Positions 45,401 through 57,824 of a stretch of 64,000 bases of DNA are shown in pieces (the first letter of the stretch is position 1; every line of letters begins with the position of its first letter). Made by a program: the position numbers and the translations under genes. The stretch is from Plumapathes pennacea (Eukaryota > Cnidaria > Anthozoa > Antipatharia > Myriopathidae): NCBI GenBank assembly GCA_964036295.1, contig OZ038473.1, positions 1,743,501-1,807,500 of the forward strand. The letters are read 5' to 3'. The notes below the pieces were generated by a model. The model made no database searches, was not told the origin of the DNA, and worked only from the letters and a program-made list of their open reading frames with translations.

Positions 45401-45989
45401 ATGTTTGCAGTGCTGCAACGCGTTGCAAATGTTTGAAAGCGATTCAAAAACTTGCAACGCCGTTGCATGAATTTGGAGTATATCGGCGTTGCAAATCGTC
45501 GTTGCGAATCGACCAGTGTAACACCACCTTTAAACACTCATGTTTTGTACTGGAGAACGCCGTCTCGCGCTCCAGCGCACTCACCATATCTGCTTCGACG
45601 ATTTGTCCAAACGAAATAACTTTGAATTCTACCAGAACCTGGACTGCTTTTCCTCCCGCGTTCGGCCTGAGCTTAACATCGTAGTCTTCCAGAATATCAG
45701 CAATGAATTTGGAGAGAGCACGTGCCTCTTCTTCATGCTGTGCCTTGTCCTTATTCTCGACAGGGCTGTAACAAGAAACACAAAACAAAAACAGAACAGA
45801 AAGAAAAACAAAACAAAACAAAACAAAAAACAAAACAAAACAAAACAAAACAGCGGAACTAGAGTAAGACCTGGCCATCAGACTTGCAACAGGAATGTTA
45901 TGAATGTCAGTGACGCAGTCAACAGACGTTGGATAAACCTGTAATAGCTTCAGAGCAAAAATACAGACAAGTTGCAAAGAAAGCTGCAA
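42469..45989 (-). CDS. Cys-loop ligand-gated anion channel B (GABA/glycine receptor-like)
   Basis: Seven minus-strand exons: 45989-45871, 45765-45585, 45235-45018, 44495-44413, 43942-43805, 43357-42969 and 42753-42469, giving 470 residues. It has a signal-peptide-like start, KLRPNAGG and EFKVISFG as in the paralogues, FMRQWWYDPRF, the Cys loop CDMDLRLYPMDTQHC, TM1, TM2 with PARVALSITTILTTIL, TM3, a longer basic and acidic inner loop, and TM4 ending IQRNKQ. The PAR motif predicts anion selectivity. Two introns present in channels A and C are missing: between PNAGG and the next strand, and between TM2 and TM3. The donor after exon 45235-45018 appears to be GC, not GT. A TTAA MITE lies in the second intron. 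The N-terminal exon is less certain than the rest. Confidence 0.88.
42760..42915. repeat. Repeat with GACGTCACTTCC units
   Basis: Three imperfect units of TGACGTCACTTCCGTTA type are followed by sequence (AGGTAGAATTTCACG, GTGTTATAAAAAATG) that resembles 54135-54275. A related phrase, inverted, is at about 39885-39900. Intronic in channel B. Confidence 0.6.
45310..45533. mobile_element. TTAA-flanked MITE, copy 2
   Basis: 224 bases between two TTAA sites, with the right end CGACCAGTGTAACACCACC and the left end AAGGTGATTTGCAACGACG. It matches the element at 7929-8151 over its length. It lies in the second intron of channel B. Confidence 0.75.
45780..45852. repeat. AAACA/AAAAC simple repeat
   Basis: Runs of CAAAACAAAA and AGAAAAACAAAA within the first intron of channel B, giving a pyrimidine-rich tract on the minus strand before the exon 2 acceptor. 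Confidence 0.85.
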
Positions 45990-46164
45990 GCTTTAAAGGC
46001 TCTGTTTACATGGAAGAAGGGTGACTCTCCCAGCAGGGACAACTTTTGGCCATTGGAACGCTCGAGGTAGGGTTACCCCTTTAGGGGACTAAGTTTAGCG
46101 GTGCCAGGTTACTATTCTCAAATCTCGCGACTGCGCGATACCTTTCAGACTCTTGGCGAGATAG

Positions 46165-46248
46165 CCCATCTTCTGACCCTTCCAAATAGTGTCCCTACTA
46201 GGAGGGCCCATCTTCTGACCCTTCCAAATAGTGTCCCTACTAGGAGGG
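46165..46248. repeat. Two perfect 42-base tandem units
   Basis: The unit starting CCCATCTTCTGACCCTTCCA and ending CCCTACTAGGAGGG occurs twice head to tail, without differences that I can see. Confidence 0.9.
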
Positions 46249-46249
46249 T

Positions 46250-49200
46250 CACATGTAAGCAGGGCCTAACACGTCCTACAACTTGCAGTGCTTTGCTCTT
46301 GTCCGGGTTGTGCTTAAAGTTGCAAGTAAAAAAAATGCGTCTCGTGTAATATGTCCTTAAAAGGTGACCGTACGTTTTTCCTTATAGCTTTTACTGACCT
46401 TTTTTCCGTGCAACCCGTTTGAATAAAGCAGAAGAAATGCAGAAGCAGATAGATAGCGTGGTAACATTGTGTTTTCAGCATCATCTTTTCCTGCAAACAG
46501 ACCACATGACATCAAAACACATCACAAGGTACCATGGCAAATCAAGCTTTGAACCATTTGGTCCCGATCAAAAACCGTGTCATACTCGCTCTATTTTTGT
46601 TTAGAAATTAATTATTTAGGCCCGTTTCAGAAGCCGCTCCTCGCATTCGCCGATCCTAATGCAAATGAGCAAAAACTCGAAAATTTTCCAGCAATCCGCG
46701 AAAACTGGATCTTGTAAAAATAAACTCTCCCGCGAAAACAAATCCGCGAAAATTTGCTCTATCTATTTAAATTACTGAATTGCAAACAATATCACAACCT
46801 TCTTCGATAGGAGCTTGCCCGAGATCCGCGAAAATTTGATTCCAGCGTTAAAGTCTTAAATCCAAATTCGCCCAAATTTGTTCCCGCGAAAGGCACAAAA
46901 ATTCGGCAGTCCGCGAAATTAAACTCCCGCGCAAATTTCATGCCGCACAGTATTGTTAAGTGGAGAACGTGCTTTATTTATAACTTTTCTTGTTTAAAGT
47001 TTTTTGTTTCACTATTTGATAGTGCAGGTGTAATGGTAGTTTTACAATTTTACAATTATTATTTTTACAAAAAATACCGAAGTCTGCAAGTCAGTGGTTT
47101 CAACTAAATCTCGCCGGGATGAGATTTGTTAGAAAAAAGTGATTGAATTTACATCATACATATGAATGCCCTCAAACAACTAACTATATAAATTACCCTT
47201 GATGAAAAGTTTCGACGGAGTCATGCAATCCTGTACTTTGTTTTTTCTCGGTTAAACATAACTGCAGCCACGCCATGGGCGGGAGTATTGTTCTAGAAGG
47301 AAAATGCTTTTATCTTTAAGCGGCTGAACTCATATTTGATCACTGAACTGATGTTTCTAATTGAACTGATTTTCTAGTTAAAGTCTGTACTAACGCTTTG
47401 TTTGATAGGCTACAGTAACCATGCCCTTCTCTATATGTACGTTCTGTATTAATAATACATTATTCTGAGTTATTCTCTGAATAATCATGGAATCGGCTCT
47501 ATAATGTTTTTATTTGTGTTTCTTTGCTATACGTTGTGACTGACCTTTCATCTTTCTTCTTCAGTGGTAAATTCTATGATTTCTCTCACAGTATTTCTCT
47601 ATATATCTAGTGTTTGTGTGTCTTTCTTGCTCACTGTGTCGTCACTTTTTTACATTGCTTTAAAAATACACAAACTATTCACTGGGGCTTCTACAAGATT
47701 CGTCTGCTTGCATGGATGTGTAGATGAAGCACAACGAACTAGTTTTCTAGATACTAAATAACTAATGTGATTTCAATACTTACATTATAGTCTTGCCTTT
47801 ACTTTAAGTTTTCCACCATACATCCGAAGCGGTTATTCAATCTCAACGTAATGCTTAAAGGCGTCGTTTGAGTTAATCATGTGAACTGCAAAGCGAGAGA
47901 ATGGCACTCTTTTGAAATGACGTTAACGTGAATTGTATTATCTCCAATTTAATCAAAAAGCGAAAGGAAGCGAACCTTGCGTATTGATCAAAACTGACCG
48001 CATCTAAACCGCATAAGGACTGCCTTCACGAACGCAGATCTCACAGGCCTGAAGAACGTGAAACTGGTCTACACTAAGATGAAGAATTTGATGAATTCAA
48101 ATACTCTCCGCTCGCCTTGGTTCATATGTCTACACGCTGTGTCTTTGTGTTTATACTTTTGAGGATCAAATTCTGAATTTTTAATGCTGCATTTTTTATA
48201 GCTCAAAACACAAGGCGTTCACAGCAAGAACTTGCATAGCTAATATGCTTTTAAGATAACACTTTAACATCGATGAAAAAAATATTGAACAATATTAATT
48301 ATAGCTCGGTTTCAAATGCAGAATTTGTCACGAGGCTTGCTTGCAAAAACGACCATATGTGACCGAAAGCATGCAGCCATTTATGTCCTTTGTTCTAAAC
48401 TGAAAATTTCCATAATAAGAACATTTCTAAACTACCCTATTTTTTAGTTTTGTAGTTGTAAAGAACATAATTGGCGTATCCCTCTGTTTCTCTAATTGTT
48501 TTATTGAAAAACTGAAACGTTCTGGAGTCAAGTTTTCGAAGTGATCGTAGTTTTTTGGTGTCCGAGTTTTCAGTGTTCACAGTCGATGTTTATAAGTCTT
48601 GTTTGTGGGCTGTACGTGTTTTTATAGACTTTTTTCTTTACAATGACTGATGTGTGTTGTTCAAGATCGCTCTGTAGTTAGTATCTATTAGAATGATAGA
48701 TGTGTTATGTACATTTCTACGTAATTCTGTGCTGTATGTCTTACTTTTGTCTTCCTACACTGGTAGTACTTACGTTCCATGTACTCCATTTTGTTTATTG
48801 CAAGAACGCCGAGCACCCTATTTGATACTGACAGTATTCTCCCTTGCTGATGTGTGTTTGATGATAGAGTTAAGGCAAGTTTCAGTATTATGACCATTAT
48901 ATATATCCCTTCATTCTTTTTCTGAATACTTTTGTTTCTTTATATGACATTTATAATTCAGCCGGGGTAAAGGCGACAAAAAATAAATAAAAAAATAAAA
49001 AATAAAAAATAAATAAAAACTGAAAGATTCTGTAAACACAAAAATAATCAGTATTTATCACGCACTCAGCAGTGGAGTCAGCGATTGGTCGATGTAAATT
49101 GATCACTTGCTGTGACGGAACCTTCAAAGCCGACTCTAGTATCATTATTATTATTGCACGCTAGGCAAATAAATAAATAAATAAATTGAGAAACAAAATA

Positions 49201-49300
49201 GCAAATGGATGCTCTCACGAGTACATAGGCAAACCGTCATATAACAGACTGATGGAACAACCAAAGAATTCACTCTCCCTACCCCTCCCCCACCCTCTCC
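46250..49300. other. Intergenic, no gene seen
   Basis: AT-rich spacer between channel B (minus) and the TRAF gene (plus). There is a cluster of CCGCGAAAA-type phrases at about 46690-46940, and AAATAA-rich stretches at about 48975-49020. No gene is supported. Confidence 0.45.
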
Positions 49301-49401
49301 CCACCGTCATGACGTCATATGTAGCCTGCGAGCGGCGGTGAGGAACTGGAGCGAGCAGAGTCAAACATCGGCGGCCATTTTGAAAAAGAATTGCCGTTCA
49401 A

Positions 49402-52400
49402 ATGCAATCTGGTGGAATCAGAGCAGAATTTCTCTCTGCTCTCCAGCAGAAATACAAATGTCCTTTGTGTGAAATGGTCTTGCGGGACCCGTTGCAAACA
49501 GCATGTGGTCACAGGTTTTGCGAGAGTTGTCTTCAGCCCGTCTTGAGGTGAGTCACGCTACGCAATATCATCCCTCAAGAGGAGATTACCTAGGTTGATC
49601 TCCTTTTGAGAGACCGAGATGAAGCGCTATAATTTTATAGTTGTAAATTTTAGTTAGAACGATAGCTGCGTGTTTCATGTATATTGCGTGTCGTTTTATA
49701 TCATCACTATTGACCATGATAATACATTGTAAATGACCATGTGATAATACGTTAAATAATAGGGTGTCACATGACCAAGATTTATCATGTGACTGAAATA
49801 ATAGAAATGGAAAGGGAATCGATGACATAGAATTTGTGTATAAATATCCATCTCTGGCAACTCATAAATCCCAAGATGAAAAATTTACAGTCACATGGTG
49901 AATTTTGGGTCATATGACCAGATCTGCAAGTCAGATGACCTTTTGTCACATTAGACTTTGTCTTTATGAGTGTAGTTAGGGCATTCAACTCCATGGTGAA
50001 TTAGTGGAAGCTATAAAGTCTAGTATTTATTGTTTTGAATGGAAAGGACGTAGTACAGCATATACATGTCAAAATGTCAAATGCCAGATTTTATTAAATT
50101 ATATTACAGTACAATGCAACTAAGCTCTGCTTGTATTTTTGTAAAGCATAGTACTGTCTGACTTATGGTTTATTTAATGTTGAATTATTTACAGCAACCT
50201 AGATCCCAGATGTCCTGTTGATGATAAACCCTTAGTACTGAAAGAAATATTTCATGATGTTTGCTGCAAACGAGAAATCCTGGACTTAAAGTGTTACTGT
50301 ACTTTCAGAAAGCATGGATGTGAATGGAGTGATGAAGTGCGTTTTCTTGAGGTAAGAAGAATGCTGTTAAATTATAGTTTTAGCCTTCTACGAAATATAA
50401 ACAAACTACTTTTGGTGAGGAAATATGCATGGATAATAATGTGCAAGGATATAATTTGTTCTGAGAAGCGATTCAGTCTCGGGCAACTGAGCTTCAAGGA
50501 ACAGATAATATCAAAGATAATGACTGATCTATTGTGTATTAGTGCACTCTACTTCTATGCAGGAGTATGGCTGTTTATCTGATCATTGTTACATGTTCTT
50601 GAGGGTACATTTACCTGAATGTTGCTTAGAGTACCCATCCCTAGATACTAGTCTTAACCACTTTTCTACTTCCTTCTCTTGATCTAAGATACACACAGTG
50701 AATTGTCCATATCAAGAGGTGCCTTGCCCCAATGCTGGATGCTCGTTGAAGTTGTCTAAGATGACTCTTGAGGAACACTCAACAAATGAATGCCCTTACA
50801 AAAAAGAACCCTGTCCATACTGTCAACAACCGATTGATAAAACTGAACAAGAGGTACCAACATTCAGTCCTCAAGTTTTCACCCTTCCTTTCTTTTTTTT
50901 TTTTTTTTCATGTTCCATACTTTCTCCTGTTCCCTCCTTTGTTTTCATTCTTCATAGTTCTCTTGCTATGACAATAGGTTGATTCATACAACAAACTTTG
51001 TAGCCCACCCATCTTGTCTTTAATTCAGTTACGATTGGTTTTCATAGCCTCATTTCCGGAGTTGTCCCAAGTTCCCGGTGGAATGCCCAACTGGGTGTGG
51101 CACGACAGACATACCACATGACTCACTGAAAGAACATCAAACCAATGAGTGTGCTCTTGCAGAAGTCCTGTGTACCTTTCATACTGTTGGATGCGCATTT
51201 AAGGTAATGAAGGTATTGATTGTTTATTTGTTTGTTTGTTGGAAGTGAAGGAGGTTGGGGCTTTCATGTGAGTGTAGCGACAGTCTTGTGTACTTTTCTT
51301 ACTGTTGGATGCACATTTACGGTAATGAAGGTATTGTTTGTTTATTTGTTTGTTTGTTGGAGGTGGAGGAGGGGGTGGGACTTTCATTCTGTACGAGTGT
51401 GGTGTTTTGTAAGCGCTTTAATTCTTTTTCTAAGCTAGGACAAACTATCTGCATGACCACATACCAACCACATGCCCACCAGGGCAACTTGTTCACAGTA
51501 TTACCATCTAGTGATCTTTTAAACATAAATTACCTTTCCAGGGACTGAGAGAAGAAGAGAAAGAACATGAAATACAGAACCAAGATGAACACTTACAGAT
51601 GATGTCCAAGAAAATAGCTAAAGAGTCAAGTAAAGCATCTGATGTTAGCAGAACAGTTAAGAGGCTCTCTGAGGAGAACTCTATGCTTCGGATGCAAGTG
51701 TCGATACAAAACGAAACACTGGCAACGGCCATGCAAAATCTGCGTGCGATTCAGGGACGGCTGAGCAAAATGGAGAAGGCTGTTTCAGAACAGGTGAGAG
51801 GCATTTTGTAGAAAATGGTTTAAGCATTGTAGTGAGAATTGATAATGAAAGGCCAAGTTCTCTATACTGTAAATGATGAAGTTATTTCTGTTGAGAAACT
51901 GAAAGAGAAAATTGAACTATCTGCGGTAACATTTATTAATTTATCCATTACAGGTTCAACGAAAATTGGAGACGCCGGTAGATGACACTCCAAGTATAAC
52001 GCATCTAGCTGCGCAAGTCGAAGAATACGGCAAAGCTCTCCAACAACACGAATCAAAAATGGGCGCGATACAGCGACAGCTGGCGCGAGCATCCCCGGCG
52101 ACCAACGCCCCCAGTTCCCTGGGAATTGGCGGAAGTTTGATTGCGTGTGAGAGACGCGTAGACAGATTTGATCATCAGCTTACTCTACATAATGTTCAAC
52201 TGGCCGACCATGACTTGCACATTAAGTTACTACAGGCCACCTCTTATGATGGGACATACATCTGGAAAATTGACCAATGGCAGCAAAGGTAGGGACCTCT
52301 AATTTGTGTAACTTAATAAACCAACTTAAAGTCGATGTGGGAATGATTAACGCCGTTAAAAATAGACTGCAAGTTCTTTTCTACAAGATCGTCCCATTCT

Positions 52401-53178
52401 TCGCGCGCCCTAAACCTTCCGCCTGAGTTATATATGTTACACCTGCGTTCAAGCCAACTGGCGTCATAATGATTAAAGAGACCCTCTCACCGTAGATGCT
52501 TTGCGCGCGCCCATGTCTGTTTACATCCGGAGATCGACTTTCCTGAGGCGCCTACGTTATGACTGATCTGACTGTCGCTGCTTGCCGTTTTCAATACACT
52601 TTCTGAGTTTGTGTTGATTTATTTCGCGATAAAACATACAAAAACATAAGAATCCTCCATTTTCGTATGATACGAAAATGACCGCCGTCAGTCACTGGGC
52701 GCGCAAAACATCTACGGTGAGAGGACCAATCGACGGCTTTTATTTGCACAGAATGCAAGACGCAAGCAGCGGCAAGACTCCTTCGATATTCTGTCCGGGC
52801 TTTTACGTGGGTCGGTTCGGGTACAAGTTATGCGCACGCGTCTACCCAACCGGCGATGGTATGGGCAAAGGTTCGCATCTCTCGATGTTCTTCGTGGTAA
52901 TGCGAGGGGAGTACGATGCTCTACTGCCCTGGCCCTTTAGACAGAGAGTCAGCTTCCGCCTCCTGGATCAAAACGGGGGTCCACCCATTGAGGATGCATT
53001 CCGTCCGGACGTCGTCAGTGCAAGTTTCAAGCGACCGACAACCAACATGAACGTCGCGTCGGGTTGTCCCCTCTTCGTCTCGCACAGCACTCTGCGGACA
53101 CGCGGCTACGTCAAAGACGATATCGTGTTTATCCGTATTGACATCGACAAAGCTGGCCTCCCTCCTGTTTGCCTGTAA
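49402..53178 (+). CDS. TRAF-family adaptor (RING, TRAF zinc fingers, coiled coil, MATH/TRAF-C)
   Basis: Seven exons: 49402-49547, 50195-50351, 50689-50853, 51048-51203, 51542-51793, 51954-52288 and 52692-53178, giving about 565 residues. An N-terminal RING (Cys 20, 23, 35, His 37, Cys 40, 43, 55, Asp 58) is followed by TRAF-type zinc fingers spread over exons 2-4, a coiled coil in exon 5 and exon 6, and a C-terminal MATH/TRAF-C domain. The last includes GRFGYKLCARVYPTGDG and GEYDALLPWPFRQRV, close to the TRAF core. Such proteins bind receptor tails and, through the RING, can act as E3 ubiquitin ligases in NF-kB and MAPK signalling. The acceptor of exon 7 (GTCAG at 52691) has a poor pyrimidine tract but fits the phase. 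I cannot assign it to one vertebrate TRAF number. Confidence 0.93.
51172..51365. repeat. Tandem duplication of exon 4 end and intron start in TRAF
   Basis: The segment around the donor (TGTACCTTTCATACTGTTGG, then GGTAATGAAGGTATTG and a TTTGTTTGTTTG run) recurs about 115 bases downstream, with changes such as CATTTAAGG to CATTTACGG. The downstream copy lacks an acceptor of its own. Confidence 0.8.
51832..51925. repeat. Dispersed repeat family C, short piece
   Basis: Contains GTAGTGAGAATTGATAATG, CCAAGTTCTCTATACTG and GAAAGAGAAAATTGAAC of the family. It lies just before TRAF exon 6. Confidence 0.55.
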
Positions 53179-54012
53179 ATGGGCGCGCTTTTCGTTGCTT
53201 GACAGTTCGCGCCAGTGACATTTGAGAGAGGAGAAAGGAAAGACATGGTCACTTGGTATTATAAAGGTGATATGCATTTAGTAGAATGCTTCATTGACGG
53301 AAGTACCGTACATACGTACGACATTGTTTCCTGACGTCCCAAATCCGTTAGTCTCTAGTCCAGTCAGATTAATTTGCACTAGGATTCTATTGTTGTTTGA
53401 AGTGGTGCTCTATGACTGAGTTATTTGACTGTTCGGTAAAGACTGCTGAGTTTAGAGCTCGCTTTTTCGGTTGGCACTCGTTCACACGGCTCGGAAAACC
53501 TAACCTTGAAAAAATGAATTGAAGGCGAAAAGAGGGCAACGTGAAAAGACGCGATGTGAGCCATGTGAACTAGTCGAAGCTGATTTTTCCTTTTTCTGTT
53601 GATGTGCTGGGCGGTACATTAGAAGCCAGCTTTGTTAGATTGCTGTCGGGGGCAGGGATCCAGTGAATATAGCGTTGTTATAGAATGCGACTTCGATTCT
53701 TCATGTGTGATATATTATCTATACTAAAGGCCAGTGATTACGATATAACATAAATGAAATATTATTTATTATAATTATTATAAGTTAACATATCTATAAT
53801 TGTATTACATGGTCAACACTAGAGTAACCCTTATCCCACGGCTATTTGATATTAATTCAGCTATTTGTTTATTCCACTGATATTTATTGACTTTCTAAAA
53901 GATATATAAATGTTAATTATTTAATTTATGTACTTTTGTGATGAGCTCGTACGGTTCATGCATGCGTGATTAGTCCTTCTGTCACATGACCTCCATTTAT
54001 TAATCGTGTGTG

Positions 54013-54018
54013 AATAAA
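54013..54018 (+). promoter_or_regulatory. Possible poly(A) signal of the TRAF gene
   Basis: AATAAA about 835 bases after the TRAF stop codon. It is the first good hexamer in the plus-strand 3' flank that I noticed; not tested by any transcript. Confidence 0.35.
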
Positions 54019-54134
54019 GTTCTAAAAGAACCCGCTGTGTTTGTAGCTGTTTATGATGTAAAACCGTTTTGATTTGGGGGAAATGACAAATCATTGCGTG
54101 ACGTAACAGAAGTTTTAGGTTTTTCAGGAGCGTT

Positions 54135-54275
54135 CTTGACGTCACTTCCGCTGGTCAGCGTTTGTTGCCATTACAATGCAAGTCGGTCAAACTCGAGGTA
54201 AAATTTCACGTACTGTGCAAGTCATGTTCTAGCGCACAACTGATGTTATAGGAAATGCACTGAACTAACATAGTT
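54135..54275. repeat. Copy of GACGTCACTTCC repeat
   Basis: Shares GACGTCACTTCC and AGGTAAAATTTCACG-type phrases with 42760-42915. It is non-coding. Confidence 0.5.
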
Positions 54276-54279
54276 GAGA

Positions 54280-55470
54280 TTCAGGTTTTACGAGCGTCAC
54301 ACTGAAGTTCAAAATCTGCAACATTTTGTGCAACAACTGCTGACTCGAAAATAGGGTGATCGCACGGCCGAACAACGTATTTTAACAAAAAATTCTATAA
54401 ATTCCGTGTATTTCTTTTTGTTGCTTATTGATCACAAGTGGGCTGATAACAGCTTGCTTTCAATATTCTTTGAGATGTGTCTTCACGAAACAGCTTGATT
54501 TTAATATCCTTTGAGAAAGATGTATTCAGATAACAGCTTGATTTCACTATTTTTGAGATGTGTTTTGATTCAATATTCTTAAAGTTGTCACGAAACCAAT
54601 CATTCCTTCGCTGTCTATTTTTTGTCTTTCTTAAATACCACTCGTGAGATAGAGAACTTACTTAGTCCAAGATATTTTCGCCCAAAAACCTGCAAATTTT
54701 TAGACGCCGTAAACACAAAAATAGACTTATTATCATCAATAATTATCTTAAATTTAGATCACCAGCTATACTGCCTATTAACCACACACTGTGCCGGAAC
54801 CTTCAAAGTCGACCCCTGATTAGTACTATTCTGGAGAAAAAGAAATTTGCCTGACGAAATGGGACATCCACAGCAAAAATCGAAAATGGTGAATTTATGT
54901 TTCAAGTGGGTGGCGAACTAATAACCGTTATTGAATCGGCGTCACTGGTTTCTCGAAGTTTACTTTATTTTATTTATTTTGTAATTATATTCAGACCAAT
55001 GGAGAAAGTAAAAGTGATTCATTATTCAGGTCTTGCTATACACTACGACCATAGAGTTTAAAAGGAGTATCAGGGAAAGATCTTTCATTCTACTGATAAG
55101 CTGACTTCGGTGAAACAGACCCTTCGGACCGCTCATGTGAAGTTCGGAAACCATTGGTGTCAGGGTATGTCTCTGTGTGACCCGAATGTAATTTAATTAC
55201 TGATCCATGAATAACTGCTCGCTAAAATCGGCAGTATTGTCTTTGATACACAGGGTCATGGTAGGCAGTTTTAAACGCCTTTGGTTTATTCTGCGCATTA
55301 AAGGGCGCGGCTGTATGATTTACCATAGAAACTTTGATTTTATATAAAATTCAAAAGCACATTTCCTGTTCCTGGCAACAACGGAAATAAAACGATAAAA
55401 ACGTTTACAAAATTATCATTGACACTTAATTTTGAATTTATGAATGATGTATTTTCTTTGTCACACTGTA
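54280..55470. other. Intergenic, no gene seen
   Basis: AT-rich spacer with repeated AACAGCTTGATTTCA-type phrases near 54450-54580. No gene is supported. Confidence 0.4.
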
Positions 55471-55474
55471 CCCA

Positions 55475-55905
55475 GTGTTTGCTCTTGTCCTTGTCTTTGG
55501 TCTTGTTCTCTTGTTCTTGTTCTTGTACTCGTCTTAGTTTGTTCTTGTTCTTGTCCTTGCTCTTGTTCTTGTTCTTGTTCTTGTTCTTGTTCTTGTTCTT
55601 GTTCTTGTTCTTGTTCTTGTAGTCTTGTTCTTGTAGTCTTGTTCTTGTAGTCTTGCTCTTGCTCTTGCTCTTGCTCTTGCTTTAGCTCTTGCTCTTGCTC
55701 TTGCTCTTGTCCTTGCTCTTGTTCTTGTTCTTGTTCTTGTTCTTCTTGCTCTTGTTTTTGCTCATGCTTTAGCTCTTGCTCTTGCTCTTGCTCTTGTTCT
55801 TGTTCTTGTTCTTGTTCTTGTTCTTGTTCTTGTTCTTGTTCTTGTTCTTGTTCTTGTTCTTGTTCTTGTTCTTGTTCTTGTTATAGTCCTTGCTCTTGTT
55901 CTTGC
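55475..55905. repeat. Large (TTCTTG)n / (GCTCTT)n microsatellite
   Basis: About 430 bases of hexamer repeat, mostly TTCTTG with blocks of CTCTTG and a few variants (TTGTAG, TTTAGC). Both strands give long artificial frames (Leu/Phe or Thr/Arg), which are not genes. Confidence 0.95.
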
Positions 55906-57656
55906 TTCTTGCACTTGTCGTGTTATCCTAATTGTTTTTTCCTTTTGTCCTGGTCCCTGTTTGACGCTGTTCGTGTACTTGTCATGTCCATGTTTTATTG
56001 GCAAACTATTGTTCTACTATTAATTGTTGGTACAAGTTAGCCGGAGATGGTATTTATGAGAAACATTTTTAGACGCGTACTTGTTGAAGATGGAAGAGAT
56101 ATTTAGCAGCGATATCTACCACTGGGGATCGAGGAAAATTTTTAGCTGCGATAAGCGCTGCACAAAGATGAACTAACATGCAACTGATGCTTCTAGAATA
56201 AGAAAGGAGTTACTTAGCTATAAGTTAACTTTAAACCTTCTATCACAATCTAATTATTTATAAGTTATGCACCCCTCAGAGTTGTTTCTTTTTCGCCAGT
56301 GAATTGGCGTACATTAACAACTTTTAGACACTATAAATCTTTAGGAATCTAACACCTACCAACGACAGAGTAACAGCAATGTCGGTCGAACGCTTTTGTG
56401 AGAGATGAGGTTTTTTCGAGTGTTTTTACAGCCGTAAAAAATTTGAATTTGTTACCACAAAACCACTAACTGGAGGACTGCATTATTAGAAAATTATAGA
56501 ACCTATCGCCGATCTAATATGGTGCCGTTTTTCTATATATTATTTGTTTTTATTTTTAGGTTTGTTTGTGTTTTGCATGTCTTTGCTAATACTGTGATGA
56601 CCACTGATGTTATAACGCAAAATTTAATTAACACATTTCAAATACCCTTGCTGCTAAATCTCGTTTATCAGTGTAGAATTTGTTCAATTATTCAGACTGC
56701 AAACAAAATATCGTAAGTTTTGGAAGTTTCCCAACATGTGGATTATAGTCATTGGACCATATATCTATTGAAGTTACCAATGTAGTTTAGTACATAGCTT
56801 CAGCCTATGCATTTAAAGCTGTATTGAATGGACAACTAATAATATGAAATAATATCTTCCGACTCAAAGAGTGATATCAAAAATTTGCGAAAACTTCTAT
56901 CAGTTACTCAATGCTACGGGTGAGCAAAAAGAGTTGTACTGTAAATATAGCTTAGTCTAAATAGCTTTAATATCTGACAAATTAGACACCACAAACAATG
57001 ATTATGTTCCTGAAGTATTGTGCCACACTTAACTGTGGTAGCTTAGTTGGTGGGTAAGTGCTTCATTAACAATGCAGCGTTGTTTTCCAATGAACCTCCC
57101 TCGGTGCATGAATATTTTTACTACCTCGAAAACTTGTCACAACAACAGCGCGCGTTGGAGGAAATGGAACATATATCTTACTGTTGCACTAGTTAACGGC
57201 CGACCCAGCTTGTTTTCAAGAAATATAAAGGTAAAAACTGTATTTTGTGAATACTGGGTAGAATTAAGCTTGGCAATGACCGCTTGGTAAGCTTTCGTCG
57301 TCTTGGAAATAAACCGGCGTGAATAGAAAAATCATATCGGTAACAAAGAGTGTAGCGAGAGCACAATTAAAGCGCAGAAAAGTCTTATCAAACACTCGTG
57401 CCCACAATAGTGCTTTGACTTTAATGTGTCTCCAATGACAATGTCGGTGTAATCGATAAGAACACTTTCAAGCTAACATTTACTCATGCTTTAGTTACAG
57501 AGTTTTTCGCAATATAAGATAGTAGTGGAAATTACAGAATCACAGGCAAATTTTCTTCATGTTTTGCCGGTTTATGTAAGAGGTGTGCAAAAGAGAAAAG
57601 AGAAAAAACTCGAGACGCGTCTATTCAAAATTTTTCTCTTCTGTCAACTCATTTAG

Positions 57657-57824
57657 ATGACGCTCGAGTGAGCATAACAAAACAGCTGCAAGCAGCTTCA
57701 CCTAAAAAGCAATTTAAAATAATTATATTCGCACAGTGTAGTAAAGCCATCAAGCATGTTTTGCCAAAGTTTACAAGCCTTAAAATACACTTGATTCTTA
57801 GACGGCTGCGACTTGTTCACCCAG
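57657..57824 (+). other. Orphan candidate exon
   Basis: A segment of 168 bases is open in phase 1-1, with a strong acceptor (CTTCTGTCAACTCATTTAG) and a good donor (CCCAG then GTAAGG). The peptide is basic (SITKQLQAASPKKQFK, LILRRLRLVHPG) and matches nothing I know. No partner exon was found nearby, so it may be chance or part of an unseen gene. Confidence 0.25.

Noticed and set aside
46690-46940. Repeated CCGCGAAAA phrases as a possible CRISPR-like array
   Set aside because: Irregular spacing, eukaryotic context and no constant repeat unit.
55419-56004. Long Leu/Phe/Cys and Thr/Arg frames on both strands
   Set aside because: Products of the TTCTTG hexamer microsatellite, not genes.
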